From positions 1 through 21,919 of the forward strand of contig JBDKGV010000024.1 of NCBI GenBank assembly GCA_039798005.1: a DNA stretch of 21,919 nucleotides, read 5' to 3'. Position 1 is the first letter of the stretch, and every line of letters starts with the position of its first letter. Positions 1 to 8,040 of the stretch are shown in pieces. Origin of the DNA: JBDKGV01 sp039798005. Lineage in GTDB: Bacteria > Fibrobacterota > Fibrobacteria > UBA5070. The notes under the pieces were generated by a model that worked only from the letters and a program-made list of their open reading frames with translations, made no database searches and had not been told where the DNA came from. Made by a program: the position numbers and the translations under genes.

Positions 1-360
1 AAGAACAGCATCGCTCGCGTCACCGTTTTGCCCGGCACCGGCAAGCGCACCGTCAACGGTCGCCCCTTCGCCGAGTACTTCCCGACCCCGACCCAGCTCA
101 TGATCATCGAACAGCCGTTCGCTCTGTTCGAGAAGAGCAGCGAGTTCGACGTCATCGCGCTTTGCAATGGCGGCGGCGTTTCGGGTCAGGCTGGAGCCAT
201 CCGCTTGGGCATCGCCCGCGCTCTGGACTCCATCGACCGCGAGACCAACCACTTGGCTCTTCGCCAGGCTGGCCTCTTGACTCGTGACCCTCGCGCCGTC
301 GAGCGCAAGAAGTACGGACGTCGCGGCGCACGCGCACGCTTCCAGTTCTCCAAGCGCTAA
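1..360 (+). CDS. rpsI: 30S ribosomal protein S9, 3' part (5' end outside window)
   Basis: The reading frame is open from base 1 and gives 119 residues ending in the family's typical basic tail (KKYGRRGARARFQFSKR) before TAA. The opening residues KNSIARVTVLPGTGK match the S9 segment that follows the first beta strand, so only about ten N-terminal residues are missing. S9 sits in the head of the small subunit, and its C-terminal Lys-Arg reaches the P-site tRNA. rplM (L13) normally lies directly upstream and would be expected just outside the window. The rpsB group begins 109 bases downstream, which suggests one long ribosomal operon or two adjoining ones. A TTG at 28 is internal and is not the start. 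Confidence 0.97.
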   Translation, partial: KNSIARVTVLPGTGKRTVNGRPFAEYFPTPTQLMIIEQPFALFEKSSEFDVIALCNGGGVSGQAGAIRLGIARALDSIDRETNHLALRQAGLLTRDPRAVERKKYGRRGARARFQFSKR

Positions 361-400
361 TTCAACTTCATCAATCACGACTCCGGAGGGGTACAAGGGT

Positions 401-424
401 GGTGGTCCAGTGGACTGGATCTCC
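401..424 (+). promoter_or_regulatory. Hairpin in the rpsB leader
   Basis: Bases 401-410 pair with 415-424 around a TGGA tetraloop, with one T-T mismatch and one G-T pair. No T-run follows, so it is not an intrinsic terminator. It lies 45 bases before rpsB. S2 is known to control its own operon through the leader in some bacteria. A similar role here is inference, because this stem has not been matched to a known leader motif. Confidence 0.4.
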
Positions 425-434
425 CAACGCCCCA

Positions 435-473
435 ATGAACGAGTCGGAAGAAAAACCAAAGGAACTGTCATGA
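435..473 (+). other. Possible 12-codon leader ORF coupled to rpsB
   Basis: An ATG at 435 opens the frame MNESEEKPKELS, whose TGA (471-473) overlaps the rpsB start codon as ATGA. The ORF begins ten bases after the 401-424 hairpin. The overlap is the same coupling arrangement seen at rpsB-tsf and uppS-cdsA. No clear Shine-Dalgarno precedes it, and a frame this short can arise by chance, so translation is uncertain. Confidence 0.22.
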
Positions 474-1228
474 GTATCGCACTGCCCTCGCTGCAAGCCA
501 TGCTGGAAGCGGGTGTCCACTTCGGCCACCAGACCCGTCGTTGGGACCCGCGCATGAAACCCTATATCCTGACTGCCCGCAACGGCATTTATGTGATCGA
601 CCTCGAGAAGACCCAGCGTTGCCTCCAGGAAGCCCTCCTGAAGGTCTCGCAGGTCCGTTCGGAAGGCAAGTCCGTCCTGTTCGTGGGCACCAAGCCCACC
701 ATCTCGGGCGCCGTGGCTGAAGAAGCCAAGCGTTCGGGTTCGAACTTCGTCACCACCCGCTGGCTCGGCGGAATGCTCACCAACTACCAGACGGTTCGTC
801 AGTCCATCAAGCGCCTCGAGGAAATCGAGCGCATGGAGCGTGACGGCCTGATGCAGGAAGTGAACAAGAAGGAAGCCGCGACCCTGAACGAAGAGCGCGA
901 GCACCTGCTTGCCCTGTTCGAAGGCATCCGCGACATGCGTTCCTTGCCTGGTCTCGTGTTCGTGGCCGACGCCAAGAGCGAAGACATCGCCCTGCGCGAG
1001 GCTCGCCGCCTGCGCATTCCCACGATCGCCATCGTGGACACCAACACCAACCCGCTGGCCGTCGACTACCCGATTCCGGGCAACGACGACGCCATCAAGT
1101 CGGTCAAGCTGATCGCCGCCGCCGTGTCCGACACGATCCTGGCTTCGGCACCCGCTGGCCGTCAGGCTCCCGCTGCCGCTCCCGTGGCAGCTCCGGCCGC
1201 CGAGGTCGCTGCCGAGGTGGTCGCATGA
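470..1228 (+). CDS. rpsB: 30S ribosomal protein S2
   Basis: The product is 252 residues, about ten longer than the E. coli protein. It shows the S2 hallmarks LEAGVHFGHQTRRWDPRM near the N-terminus, TTRWLGGMLTN in the middle, and IPTIAIVDTN with DYPIPGNDDA near the end. An Ala/Pro/Val-rich tail of about 25 residues follows and is probably disordered. S2 joins the small subunit late and binds near S1. The ATG at 470 is chosen because AAAGGA lies just upstream and the protein begins directly at the conserved N-terminus; a longer frame from 284 is only read-through of the rpsI end. The stop overlaps the tsf start as ATGA. Confidence 0.98.
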   Translation: MSIALPSLQAMLEAGVHFGHQTRRWDPRMKPYILTARNGIYVIDLEKTQRCLQEALLKVSQVRSEGKSVLFVGTKPTISGAVAEEAKRSGSNFVTTRWLGGMLTNYQTVRQSIKRLEEIERMERDGLMQEVNKKEAATLNEEREHLLALFEGIRDMRSLPGLVFVADAKSEDIALREARRLRIPTIAIVDTNTNPLAVDYPIPGNDDAIKSVKLIAAAVSDTILASAPAGRQAPAAAPVAAPAAEVAAEVVA

Positions 1229-2094
1229 GCGCCATCACCGCTTCGGCCGTGAAGGAGCTTCGCGAGAAGACCGGCGTTTCCATGATGGCCTGCAAGAAGG
1301 TCCTCGAGGAAACCGCCGGCGACATGACTGCCGCCATCGAGCTCCTGCGCAAGCGCGGTGAAGCCGTGGCGCAGAAGCGTTCCAGCTACGCTGCGAAGGA
1401 AGGCAAGATCGTTGCCGGACGCGAAGGCAACACGGTTGCCGTCGTCGAAGTCAACGCCGAGACCGACTTCACGGCTCGCAACGACGACTTCCTTGGCTAC
1501 ACCAACGCGGTGCTGGCCACGGCTTTGGCTTCCAAGCCTGCGGACATGGACGGCCTCTTGGCCGCCTCCATGGGCGCCGTCACCGTGGCTCAGGCCACGG
1601 CCGACATCGTGGGCAAGATCGGTGAGAACATCTCGGTCAAGCGCTTCAAGCTGGTCGAAGTGTCCTCTGAGCAGACCGCTGAGGCGTATATCCACGGTCC
1701 CGGCAAGATCGGCGTCGTGGTGCTCCTTTCGCACGCTGGAAGCGCTTCGAACGAAGCCGCTTCGACGCTTGCCAAGGACATCTGCCTCCAGATCGCCGCC
1801 GCCGCTCCCGTGGCCCTGAACAGCTCCGACATCTCCGATGACGTGCTGGCCAAGGAACGCGAGATCTACGCCGATCAGGCCAAGGCCGAAGGCATCAAGG
1901 AAGACAAGCTTCCGATGGTCGTGGAAGGCCGCGTCAAGAAGTTCCTGAAGGAAGCCGCTTTGGTTGAGCAGGTCTACGTGAAGGGCGATGGCAAGTCCCT
2001 CGTCTCCAAGCACGTGGAACAGGTCGCCAAGGAAGCCAACCTCCCGGGCCTCAAGATCGAGAGCTTTGTCCGCTTCCAGTTGGGCGAAGGCTAA
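1225..2094 (+). CDS. tsf: Translation elongation factor Ts
   Basis: EF-Ts exchanges GDP for GTP on EF-Tu. The protein is 289 residues, near the usual length. The N-terminal UBA-like part has VKELREKTGVSMMACKKVL. The core holds the TDF motif (residues 80-82, in ETDFTARND) that inserts into EF-Tu next to its magnesium site. The C-terminal part carries a coiled-coil-like stretch and ends in ESFVRFQLGEG. The start codon overlaps the rpsB stop by four bases, with GAGG seven bases upstream, so the two genes are probably translationally coupled. pyrH starts three bases after the stop. Confidence 0.98.
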   Translation: MSAITASAVKELREKTGVSMMACKKVLEETAGDMTAAIELLRKRGEAVAQKRSSYAAKEGKIVAGREGNTVAVVEVNAETDFTARNDDFLGYTNAVLATALASKPADMDGLLAASMGAVTVAQATADIVGKIGENISVKRFKLVEVSSEQTAEAYIHGPGKIGVVVLLSHAGSASNEAASTLAKDICLQIAAAAPVALNSSDISDDVLAKEREIYADQAKAEGIKEDKLPMVVEGRVKKFLKEAALVEQVYVKGDGKSLVSKHVEQVAKEANLPGLKIESFVRFQLGEG

Positions 2095-2097
2095 GTC

Positions 2098-2835
2098 ATG
2101 ACTGCCGCCAACGCTCCACGCTACCAGCGCATTCTGCTCAAGCTTTCCGGCGAGGCTCTCGCCGGTTCGGCCGGGCATGGCATTGATCCCGTTCTCGTGG
2201 CCCGCGTGGCCAAGGAGATCGCTCAAGTCCAGGCCTTGGGTGTTCAAGTGGGTATCGTGATCGGAGGCGGCAACATCATGCGCGGCGGCACCGCAAGCCA
2301 GCAGGGGATCGACCGCGTCGCGGGCGACCACATGGGCATGCTTGCCACCGTGATCAATTGCTTGGGTCTTCAGGCCGCTCTTGAAAAAGAAGGCCTGACG
2401 ACCCGCGTGATGTCGGCTTTGCGCATGGATTCCATCGCTGAACCGTTCATCCGCCGACGTGCTCTTCGCCACCTGGAGAAGGGGCGCGTCACCTTGTTCG
2501 CTGCCGGTACCGGCAATCCTTACTTCACGACCGACTCCGCCGCCGCCCTGCGCGCCGTGGAGATCAATGCGGATGTCCTCCTGAAGGCCACCAAGGTCGA
2601 TGGCATCTACACTGCCGATCCCAAGCTTGTTCCCACGGCCACGAAGTACGAGGCGATCTCCTATCGCGAGGCTCTGGACAAGGAACTCAAGGTCATGGAT
2701 ACGGCAGCCTTCGCCCTTTGCCGCGAGAACGGCATGCCCATTCTGGTTTTTGATCTGTTCGCTGAAGGCAACCTGATGAAGGTGATCCTTGGAGAAGCGA
2801 TCGGAACCGTCGTCAACAGCAAGGGAGCGCTCTGA
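2098..2835 (+). CDS. pyrH: UMP kinase
   Basis: PyrH makes UDP from UMP and ATP in pyrimidine synthesis and is normally a hexamer in the cytoplasm. The 245-residue product has the amino-acid-kinase fold motifs: KLSGEAL (15-21, phosphate-binding Lys), IGGGNI (55-60), the UMP-binding RMDS region near 109-112, and GTGNPYFTTD (137-146). The order tsf-pyrH-frr is widely conserved. An AAGG site lies about eight bases before the ATG. The TGA shares its last base with the frr start codon (TGATG). Nothing looks truncated. Confidence 0.98.
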   Translation: MTAANAPRYQRILLKLSGEALAGSAGHGIDPVLVARVAKEIAQVQALGVQVGIVIGGGNIMRGGTASQQGIDRVAGDHMGMLATVINCLGLQAALEKEGLTTRVMSALRMDSIAEPFIRRRALRHLEKGRVTLFAAGTGNPYFTTDSAAALRAVEINADVLLKATKVDGIYTADPKLVPTATKYEAISYREALDKELKVMDTAAFALCRENGMPILVFDLFAEGNLMKVILGEAIGTVVNSKGAL

Positions 2836-3380
2836 TGCTTGTCGCCGCCGAAGACCGGATGAAGAAATCGATCGAAGCTCTCCTCAAGGAGTTTGCCAAG
2901 GTCCGCACCGGACAGGCCAACCCGGCCGTCCTTGAGAGCGTCTACGTGGACTACTACGGAAGCGCGACTCCCATTCCCCAGGTGGCTGCCATCACCGTTC
3001 CGGACTCCCGGACGCTGGCCATCACGCCTTGGGAAAAGAACATGATGGGCCCCATCAACAAGGCGATCTTGGCCTCCAACATCGGTCTCAATCCGATGCC
3101 CGAAGGTTCGATGATCCGCATTGTCCTGCCCCCTCTGACCGAGGAGCGTCGCAAGGAACTGGCCAAGGTCTGCAAGAACATCGCCGAGGAAGCGCGCGTT
3201 GCCATCCGCAACATTCGCCGCGATTCCAACGACGCGATCAAGAAGCAGGCCAAGGACGAGAGCCTGTCCCAGGATCAGGAAAAGAAGATCCAGGAGCAAG
3301 TCCAGAAGCTCACCGACAAGTACATCGCCAAGGTGGAAGAGCTGCTGGTCGTCAAGGAAAAAGAAATTCTTACCGTCTGA
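2835..3380 (+). CDS. frr: Ribosome recycling factor
   Basis: RRF works with EF-G to split the post-termination ribosome. The product is 181 residues against the usual 185. It carries VRTGQANPAVLESVYVDYYG and the conserved PPLTEERRKEL stretch, followed by the long helical bundle with NIRRDSNDAIKK. The ATG overlaps the pyrH stop by one base, and GGGAG in the pyrH end serves as ribosome-binding site. uppS begins ten bases after the stop. Confidence 0.98.
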   Translation: MLVAAEDRMKKSIEALLKEFAKVRTGQANPAVLESVYVDYYGSATPIPQVAAITVPDSRTLAITPWEKNMMGPINKAILASNIGLNPMPEGSMIRIVLPPLTEERRKELAKVCKNIAEEARVAIRNIRRDSNDAIKKQAKDESLSQDQEKKIQEQVQKLTDKYIAKVEELLVVKEKEILTV

Positions 3381-3390
3381 GGAGGGACAC

Positions 3391-4104
3391 TTGGCCCTTC
3401 CCAAGCATATCGCCGTCATCATGGACGGAAATGGCCGCTGGGCGAAGGCTCGCGGCCTTGACCGTACTCAGGGCCATCGGGCCGGTACGGATTCGGCACG
3501 CCGCATCGTTCGGCTGTGCGGTGAGATCGGTATCGAGCATTTGACGCTCTACACGTTCTCCAGCGAGAACTGGAAGCGCCCTCCGATCGAGGTGCGGGCA
3601 CTGATGTCCCTCCTGATCGAAATGGTTCACCGCGAGGTGGGCGAGCTCAATCGCAACAATGTGCGTTTGAATGCCGTGGGCGATCTGTCGGCACTGCCGG
3701 AGCGCACCCGCGAGGCGCTCGAGGATGGCATGGCCAAGACCGCCGCCAACACCGGTCTTCAGCTGCACTTGGCCGTTTCCTACGGGGCTCGCAGTGAAAT
3801 TGTGGAGGCGTCCAGGCGCTTGGCGCGTGCCGCCATGACCGGTCGTATCGGAGCCGAGGAGATCGACGAGGAACTGTTCGCCAAGCATCTGTTCACCTCC
3901 GGCATCCCCGATCCGGATTTGATGATCCGCACCGGTGGTGACCGCCGCATCTCCAACTTCCTGCTGTGGCAGTTGGCTTATGCGGAGCTCTGGTTTTCCG
4001 ATGCGCTGTGGCCGGATTTCGGCGAGGCCCAGTTGCGCGAAGCGCTGGATTCCTTCGGCTCTCGTGAGCGGCGCTTCGGGATGACTTCGGAGCAGGTGGC
4101 ATGA
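3391..4104 (+). CDS. uppS: Undecaprenyl diphosphate synthase (cis-prenyltransferase)
   Basis: UppS adds isopentenyl units to farnesyl diphosphate to build the C55 lipid carrier for peptidoglycan and other wall glycans. The TTG at 3391 is chosen: it has GGAGGG five bases upstream, and the next ATG (residue 11) is already inside the catalytic motif MDGNGRWA. That gives 237 residues, slightly short for the family because the N-terminus is trimmed. Catalytic Asp12, His29 (in GHRAG), the RTGGDRRISNFLLWQ block (from residue 180) and Glu199 are all present. The GGD replaces the more common GGE/SGE, a conservative change. The stop overlaps the cdsA start as ATGA. Confidence 0.97.
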   Translation: MALPKHIAVIMDGNGRWAKARGLDRTQGHRAGTDSARRIVRLCGEIGIEHLTLYTFSSENWKRPPIEVRALMSLLIEMVHREVGELNRNNVRLNAVGDLSALPERTREALEDGMAKTAANTGLQLHLAVSYGARSEIVEASRRLARAAMTGRIGAEEIDEELFAKHLFTSGIPDPDLMIRTGGDRRISNFLLWQLAYAELWFSDALWPDFGEAQLREALDSFGSRERRFGMTSEQVA

Positions 4105-4943
4105 AGCTGGGCAACTTGGCCCAGCGGCTGCTTTTCGCTGCCGTGGCGATCCCGGTCTTTCTGTGGGCGATCTGGAACGGCAATTGGCCCCGCTGGATTG
4201 TGCTTGGATTCGTCCTGGTTGCGGCTTCATGGGAAGCTGCCCGCTTGGTTCGTCGCCGCTTCCCCGGGACTCGTGCGACGGAAATCGTCCTTCCGATCGG
4301 AGTGCTTGCCGTCGCCTTCCTGAGCGAGGGTGGTCCCTTTGTGGCTTGGACTTCTGCGCTTCCGCTGGTCGGGATCGCGATGCTTCTCATGCTTACGCTG
4401 ATCGGTTTTCGGGAACGGGCGCGGGACGAGGCCTTCGTCTGGATTGCCATGCAGACTTTCGTGTTCGGCTTCTTCGCCCTTTCCGCCAAGGCGATCTTTG
4501 CGCTTTCTTCCTGGAAAGTCGCAGCGGGTGAGCAAGGCTGGACGGCCGCGGCACCTCTGCTTTGGGCGGCCATGGCTTGCTGGGCCGGGGATACCGGCGC
4601 GTATGCCGCGGGCAAGCTCTTTGGCAAGCGCAAGCTCTGTCCGGAACTTTCCCCTGCCAAGACCGTGGAAGGCGCCTTCGGGGCGCTGGTCTGGGCCGTG
4701 GCTCTGTCCCTCTATTGGGCGCCCCGCTATCTTGACTGGTCCATCGTGGCGGTGATCGCAGCAGGCCTTGCCCTTTCGGTGTGCGGCATCTTGGGCGATC
4801 TCCTGGAAAGCGCCGCCAAGCGCTGGGCGGGAGTCAAGGACAGTTCGCAGATCTTTCCGGGCCACGGTGGTGCCTTCGATCGGTTCGACAGCCTCTTCCT
4901 TGCCGCTCCGCTCCTGTGGGCCTTGCTTGTGCTGGTGAAGTGA
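4101..4943 (+). CDS. cdsA: Phosphatidate cytidylyltransferase (CDP-diacylglycerol synthase)
   Basis: CdsA joins CTP and phosphatidate to give CDP-diacylglycerol, the precursor of membrane phospholipids. The 280-residue protein is mostly hydrophobic, with about seven or eight membrane segments starting at residue 10. It has WAGDTGAY (161-168), SPAKTVEG (184-191) and the family signature near 237-263 (SAAKRWAGVKDSS then FPGHGGAFDRFD). The start overlaps the uppS stop by four bases, with GGAG eight bases upstream. In many bacteria dxr and rseP follow; here an 85-base gap leads to an FmdB-family gene. Confidence 0.97.
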   Translation: MKLGNLAQRLLFAAVAIPVFLWAIWNGNWPRWIVLGFVLVAASWEAARLVRRRFPGTRATEIVLPIGVLAVAFLSEGGPFVAWTSALPLVGIAMLLMLTLIGFRERARDEAFVWIAMQTFVFGFFALSAKAIFALSSWKVAAGEQGWTAAAPLLWAAMACWAGDTGAYAAGKLFGKRKLCPELSPAKTVEGAFGALVWAVALSLYWAPRYLDWSIVAVIAAGLALSVCGILGDLLESAAKRWAGVKDSSQIFPGHGGAFDRFDSLFLAAPLLWALLVLVK

Positions 4944-4947
4944 TCCG

Positions 4948-4971
4948 GTCACAGGGGAACGTGCCTGTCAC
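4948..4971 (+). other. Imperfect hairpin between cdsA and the FmdB gene
   Basis: GTCACAGG (4948-4955) pairs with CCTGTCAC (4964-4971) with one mismatch around an eight-base loop. No T-run follows, so termination would be weak at best. A TATATT at 4984-4989 just beyond it could be the -10 box of a promoter for the next genes, but no convincing -35 was found. Confidence 0.3.
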
Positions 4972-5028
4972 TTGGCTTCCCTGTATATTGAAGCCCTGAA
5001 TTCTTGTTTGAATCGAAAGGACATGCAA

Positions 5029-5301
5029 ATGCCTACATACGTCTATCGCGACCCAGTGACCGGCGATGAGAAGGAAGTGTTTCATTCGATGAATGCGACT
5101 CCTGACATCGTGAACGAGAAGACTGGAAATCGCATGGAACGCGTCATTTCCGGCGGGGCTGGCTTTCTCTTCAAGGGGGAAGGCTTCTACATCACCGACA
5201 ACAGGACATCCTCCTACAAGGCCGGCGAGAAGGCCGACTCTTCTTCGGCGCACGCATGCGCTTCTTCCAGCTGCTGCGGCGGCGGATCCTGCGCGGTTTG
5301 A
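5029..5301 (+). CDS. FmdB-family small protein with degenerate zinc ribbon and Cys-rich tail
   Basis: The family is recognised from the start MPTYVYR, EVFHSM (16-21) and SGGAGFLFKGEGFY (41-54). Normal FmdB proteins have two cysteine pairs near residues 8-35 that form a zinc ribbon. Here those positions read DPVTGDE and NEKTGN, with no cysteine at all. All four cysteines (77, 82, 83, 88) lie in a Ser/Gly-rich tail, ASSSCCGGGSC. The ATG at 5029 is chosen over 5023 because GAAAGG ends eight bases before it and the conserved MPTY start begins there; a TTG frame from 4972 is unsupported. The product is 90 residues, and tldD starts one base after the stop. The family's function is unclear; FmdB was named as a putative regulator of formamidase. 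Confidence 0.8.
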   Translation: MPTYVYRDPVTGDEKEVFHSMNATPDIVNEKTGNRMERVISGGAGFLFKGEGFYITDNRTSSYKAGEKADSSSAHACASSSCCGGGSCAV

Positions 5302-5302
5302 A

Positions 5303-6682
5303 ATGAATCCAGAACTCGCCCGTCGGGTCCTTGATGCTGGCCTGCAAGCGGGTGCAGACTTTGCCGAAGTCTTCGCGGAAGAAACGCGCTTTGGTACCGT
5401 AACGCTGCGCGATCAGAAAGTCGAATCCGCCTCTGCGGGCACCGATTACGGCGTCGGTGTGCGCTTGGTCTACGGCAATGAAGTGCGGTACGGCTACACC
5501 AGCCGCGACGATTCCCAGGCCTTGCTTGAGCTTGTTCAGGATCTGGCCGAATCGGGTCACAATCCCCACGCCGGAGCCTTCGGTTCCTTTGAGCATCGCA
5601 CCCCGGCCGGATTGCATACGGTTGCAATTCCCAATGCGAGCAAAGGCCAATTGGCCAAGCTCGATTCCTTGCGGCTGGCCGATGAAGTGGCCCGCTCGAC
5701 ATCGAGCGACGTGGCGCAAGTTACGGCCAGTGCCCTGGATCGCGACAGTCATATCGCGCTCTACAACTCCGAAGGCTTTTCGATGGAGGATCATCGGTCT
5801 TGGAGCCGCTTTTCCGTCGCCGTGATCGCCGAACGCCATGGAGAGCGGCACACGGGGAGCGAGTCGCCGGGTGAGCGTCGCGGTTTTGAATTCTTTGAGA
5901 ACCTGGACATCGCAGGCTGTTCCCGCAAGGCGACCGAGCGTGCGGTGCGCATGCTCGATGCCGGATATGTCGAAGCCGGCGAGATGCCCGTGGTGATGGG
6001 CAATGGCTTTGGCGGGGTGATCTTCCACGAGGCGTGTGGGCACCCGCTGGAGACCGAGGCGCTGCGTCGCAAGGCCACTCCGTTTGCCGGCAAGATCGGA
6101 GAGCTGATTGCTCACCCTTGCCTGACCGCCATCGACGACGGAACCATTCCCCATGCGTGGGGATCGCTCGAGTACGATGATGAGGGCTATCCCACGCAGA
6201 AGACGGTCCTGATCGAGAACGGCGTCCTCAAGACCTTCCTTTCCGATCGAGGGGGGGCCGCCGAATGCGGACTTCCTCGCACGGGCAGTGCGCGCCGTGA
6301 AAGTTACAAGTACGCTCCGGTGGCTCGCATGCGCAACACCTACATCGCCGCCGGGCAGTCCAGCTTGGAAGACATGCTGCGCGCCGCTGGTGACGGCCTC
6401 TACGCGGCCCGCATGGGTGGGGGATCGGTGAACCCCGCCACGGGTGAATTCAATTTCGCCGTGGAAGAAGCCTACCGCATCCGCAATGGCCGGATCGCCG
6501 AAGCCGTTCGTGGGGCCACCTTGATCGGACGTGGCCATGAGATCCTCCCGAGGATCACCATGGTGGGGCAGGATTTGGCGCTGTCTGCGGGAACTTGCGG
6601 AGCATCCTCCGGGATGGTGCCCGTGTGCGTAGGGCAGCCGTCCCTGCTGGTGGATCGTATCCTCGTTGGAGGCCGCTCGTGA
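5303..6682 (+). CDS. tldD: Metalloprotease subunit TldD
   Basis: TldD is the zinc-bearing subunit of the TldD/TldE protease, which in E. coli trims the microcin B17 leader and degrades unfolded peptides such as CcdA. The 459-residue product carries the motif HEACGH at 242-247, the two zinc-binding histidines and catalytic Glu of the family. A late cysteine within GTCGASSG probably corresponds to the third ligand. E. coli TldD is 481 residues, so length is normal. The start lies one base after the FmdB-family stop and has no strong ribosome-binding site, which suggests translation is coupled to the upstream gene. The stop overlaps pmbA. Confidence 0.96.
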   Translation: MNPELARRVLDAGLQAGADFAEVFAEETRFGTVTLRDQKVESASAGTDYGVGVRLVYGNEVRYGYTSRDDSQALLELVQDLAESGHNPHAGAFGSFEHRTPAGLHTVAIPNASKGQLAKLDSLRLADEVARSTSSDVAQVTASALDRDSHIALYNSEGFSMEDHRSWSRFSVAVIAERHGERHTGSESPGERRGFEFFENLDIAGCSRKATERAVRMLDAGYVEAGEMPVVMGNGFGGVIFHEACGHPLETEALRRKATPFAGKIGELIAHPCLTAIDDGTIPHAWGSLEYDDEGYPTQKTVLIENGVLKTFLSDRGGAAECGLPRTGSARRESYKYAPVARMRNTYIAAGQSSLEDMLRAAGDGLYAARMGGGSVNPATGEFNFAVEEAYRIRNGRIAEAVRGATLIGRGHEILPRITMVGQDLALSAGTCGASSGMVPVCVGQPSLLVDRILVGGRS

Positions 6683-8040
6683 GCGATCGGATGGATGTTC
6701 AGACCCTTGCTCCCTTGGATGCCTTGGAGCTTGCCCTGAGCCGGGCCAGGACCTTCGGGGCCGGACAGGCCGATGCTCTCTACGGTGATGATGAATCGCT
6801 GTCGGTGGACATCTTCGAGGGCCGGGTCAAGAATGTCGAGAAGAGCCGTTCTGCCGGCTTGGGCTTGCGGGTGCTGGTGGATGGACGGCCAGGCTACAGC
6901 TTCACGGAGCGGCTGACCGTCGAGGCGATCGAACGCTGCGTGCGCGATGCCGTCGACCTTTCGAAGCTGACCGGTGAATTGCCGGTCGAGCTCCCGTATG
7001 GCTGGACCTTGCCTCCCGAGGAGATCGCTCCTTGGGGAGATCGCATCGCAGGGCTTGGCGTAGAGACCATGATCGAGCTTTGCCGCGCCGCAGAGGATGA
7101 AGCGCACTCTTTCGGGGCGCAGATCTTCAACGTTCCGCATCTGGGCATCGGTCGTTCCAGCGGTGAATTGTACTTGGCCAATACCAACGGTCTGTCGCTT
7201 GCTCGGCGAACCGCCAGCGCATCGCTTGGCATCGGCGTCGTGGCCAAGGAGGGGGACAGCACCAAGATGGGAGTGGATGTCCACGCCACCTTGGATCCTC
7301 GCACCTTCGATTCGCGGCGCATGGCACGCACGGCTTCGAGTCGGGCCGTATCGCTCTTGGGGGCCCATTCGATCCCTCCTTGCGAAATGCCGGTTCTTTT
7401 CGACGAATGGGTCAGCTCCAGTCTGCTTGGAATTTTCGCAGGGGCGTTTGTCGGGGAAAATGTTCAAAAAGGACAGTCCCGGCTCAAGGGGCGCGAGAAT
7501 GAACTCATCGCCTCCAGCATCTTCACCTTGTCAACCCAGCCGCGCATGATGCGCCAAGGCGGATCAAGGTTGTTCGATGGAGAGGGCGTTCCGACCCAGC
7601 CGCGCGCGCTTGTGGAAAACGGCGTTCTGAAGGGCTTTCTTCACAACTTGGAATCGTCACAACGCGCCGGTACGGCACCGACTGGCGATGCGCAACGCGG
7701 CTATTCGGGCAAGGTGGGCGCCGGGTTCTCGAACATGCAGGTGCCTTTGGGTTCCGAAAGTCTCGAAGAGCTCATGCATCGCCATCCGCGCATGCTTCAT
7801 GTCGTGAAGCTTGAGGGCTCTTCCGGTTGCAATGCCGTCTCCGGGGAAATCTCGATCGGCGTGCAAGGCTTCCTGATCGAGAACGGTGTCGTGGTCCATC
7901 CAGTCGATCGCATCACGGTGTCCGGCAACTTCTTCGACATGATCCAGTGCATGGAAGCCTGTGGAAACCTCTATCGGCCAGGGCTTTGCTCGAACTTCGT
8001 TCCTGCTCTGCTTGTGTCCCGGATGGCGGTCGGAGGCTGA
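6679..8040 (+). CDS. pmbA: Metalloprotease subunit TldE (PmbA)
   Basis: This is the partner of TldD in the heterodimeric protease. The 453-residue product has the family's C-terminal half (GSSGCNAVSGEISIGVQGFLI, then NFFDMI), and the position matching the TldD zinc motif reads WVSSSLLGIF, without HExxxH. That fits the known non-catalytic role of TldE. GTG at 6679 is chosen because it overlaps the tldD stop as GTGA and has GGAGG six bases upstream; an ATG at 6691 is the alternative. The last 70 bases overlap the end of the convergent DUF218 gene. Confidence 0.95.
   Translation: MSDRMDVQTLAPLDALELALSRARTFGAGQADALYGDDESLSVDIFEGRVKNVEKSRSAGLGLRVLVDGRPGYSFTERLTVEAIERCVRDAVDLSKLTGELPVELPYGWTLPPEEIAPWGDRIAGLGVETMIELCRAAEDEAHSFGAQIFNVPHLGIGRSSGELYLANTNGLSLARRTASASLGIGVVAKEGDSTKMGVDVHATLDPRTFDSRRMARTASSRAVSLLGAHSIPPCEMPVLFDEWVSSSLLGIFAGAFVGENVQKGQSRLKGRENELIASSIFTLSTQPRMMRQGGSRLFDGEGVPTQPRALVENGVLKGFLHNLESSQRAGTAPTGDAQRGYSGKVGAGFSNMQVPLGSESLEELMHRHPRMLHVVKLEGSSGCNAVSGEISIGVQGFLIENGVVVHPVDRITVSGNFFDMIQCMEACGNLYRPGLCSNFVPALLVSRMAVGG

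Noticed and set aside
1162..2472. 436-codon frame antisense to tsf and pyrH
   Set aside because: It spans two well-identified genes and has the His/Gly/Asp-rich look of reversed coding sequence.
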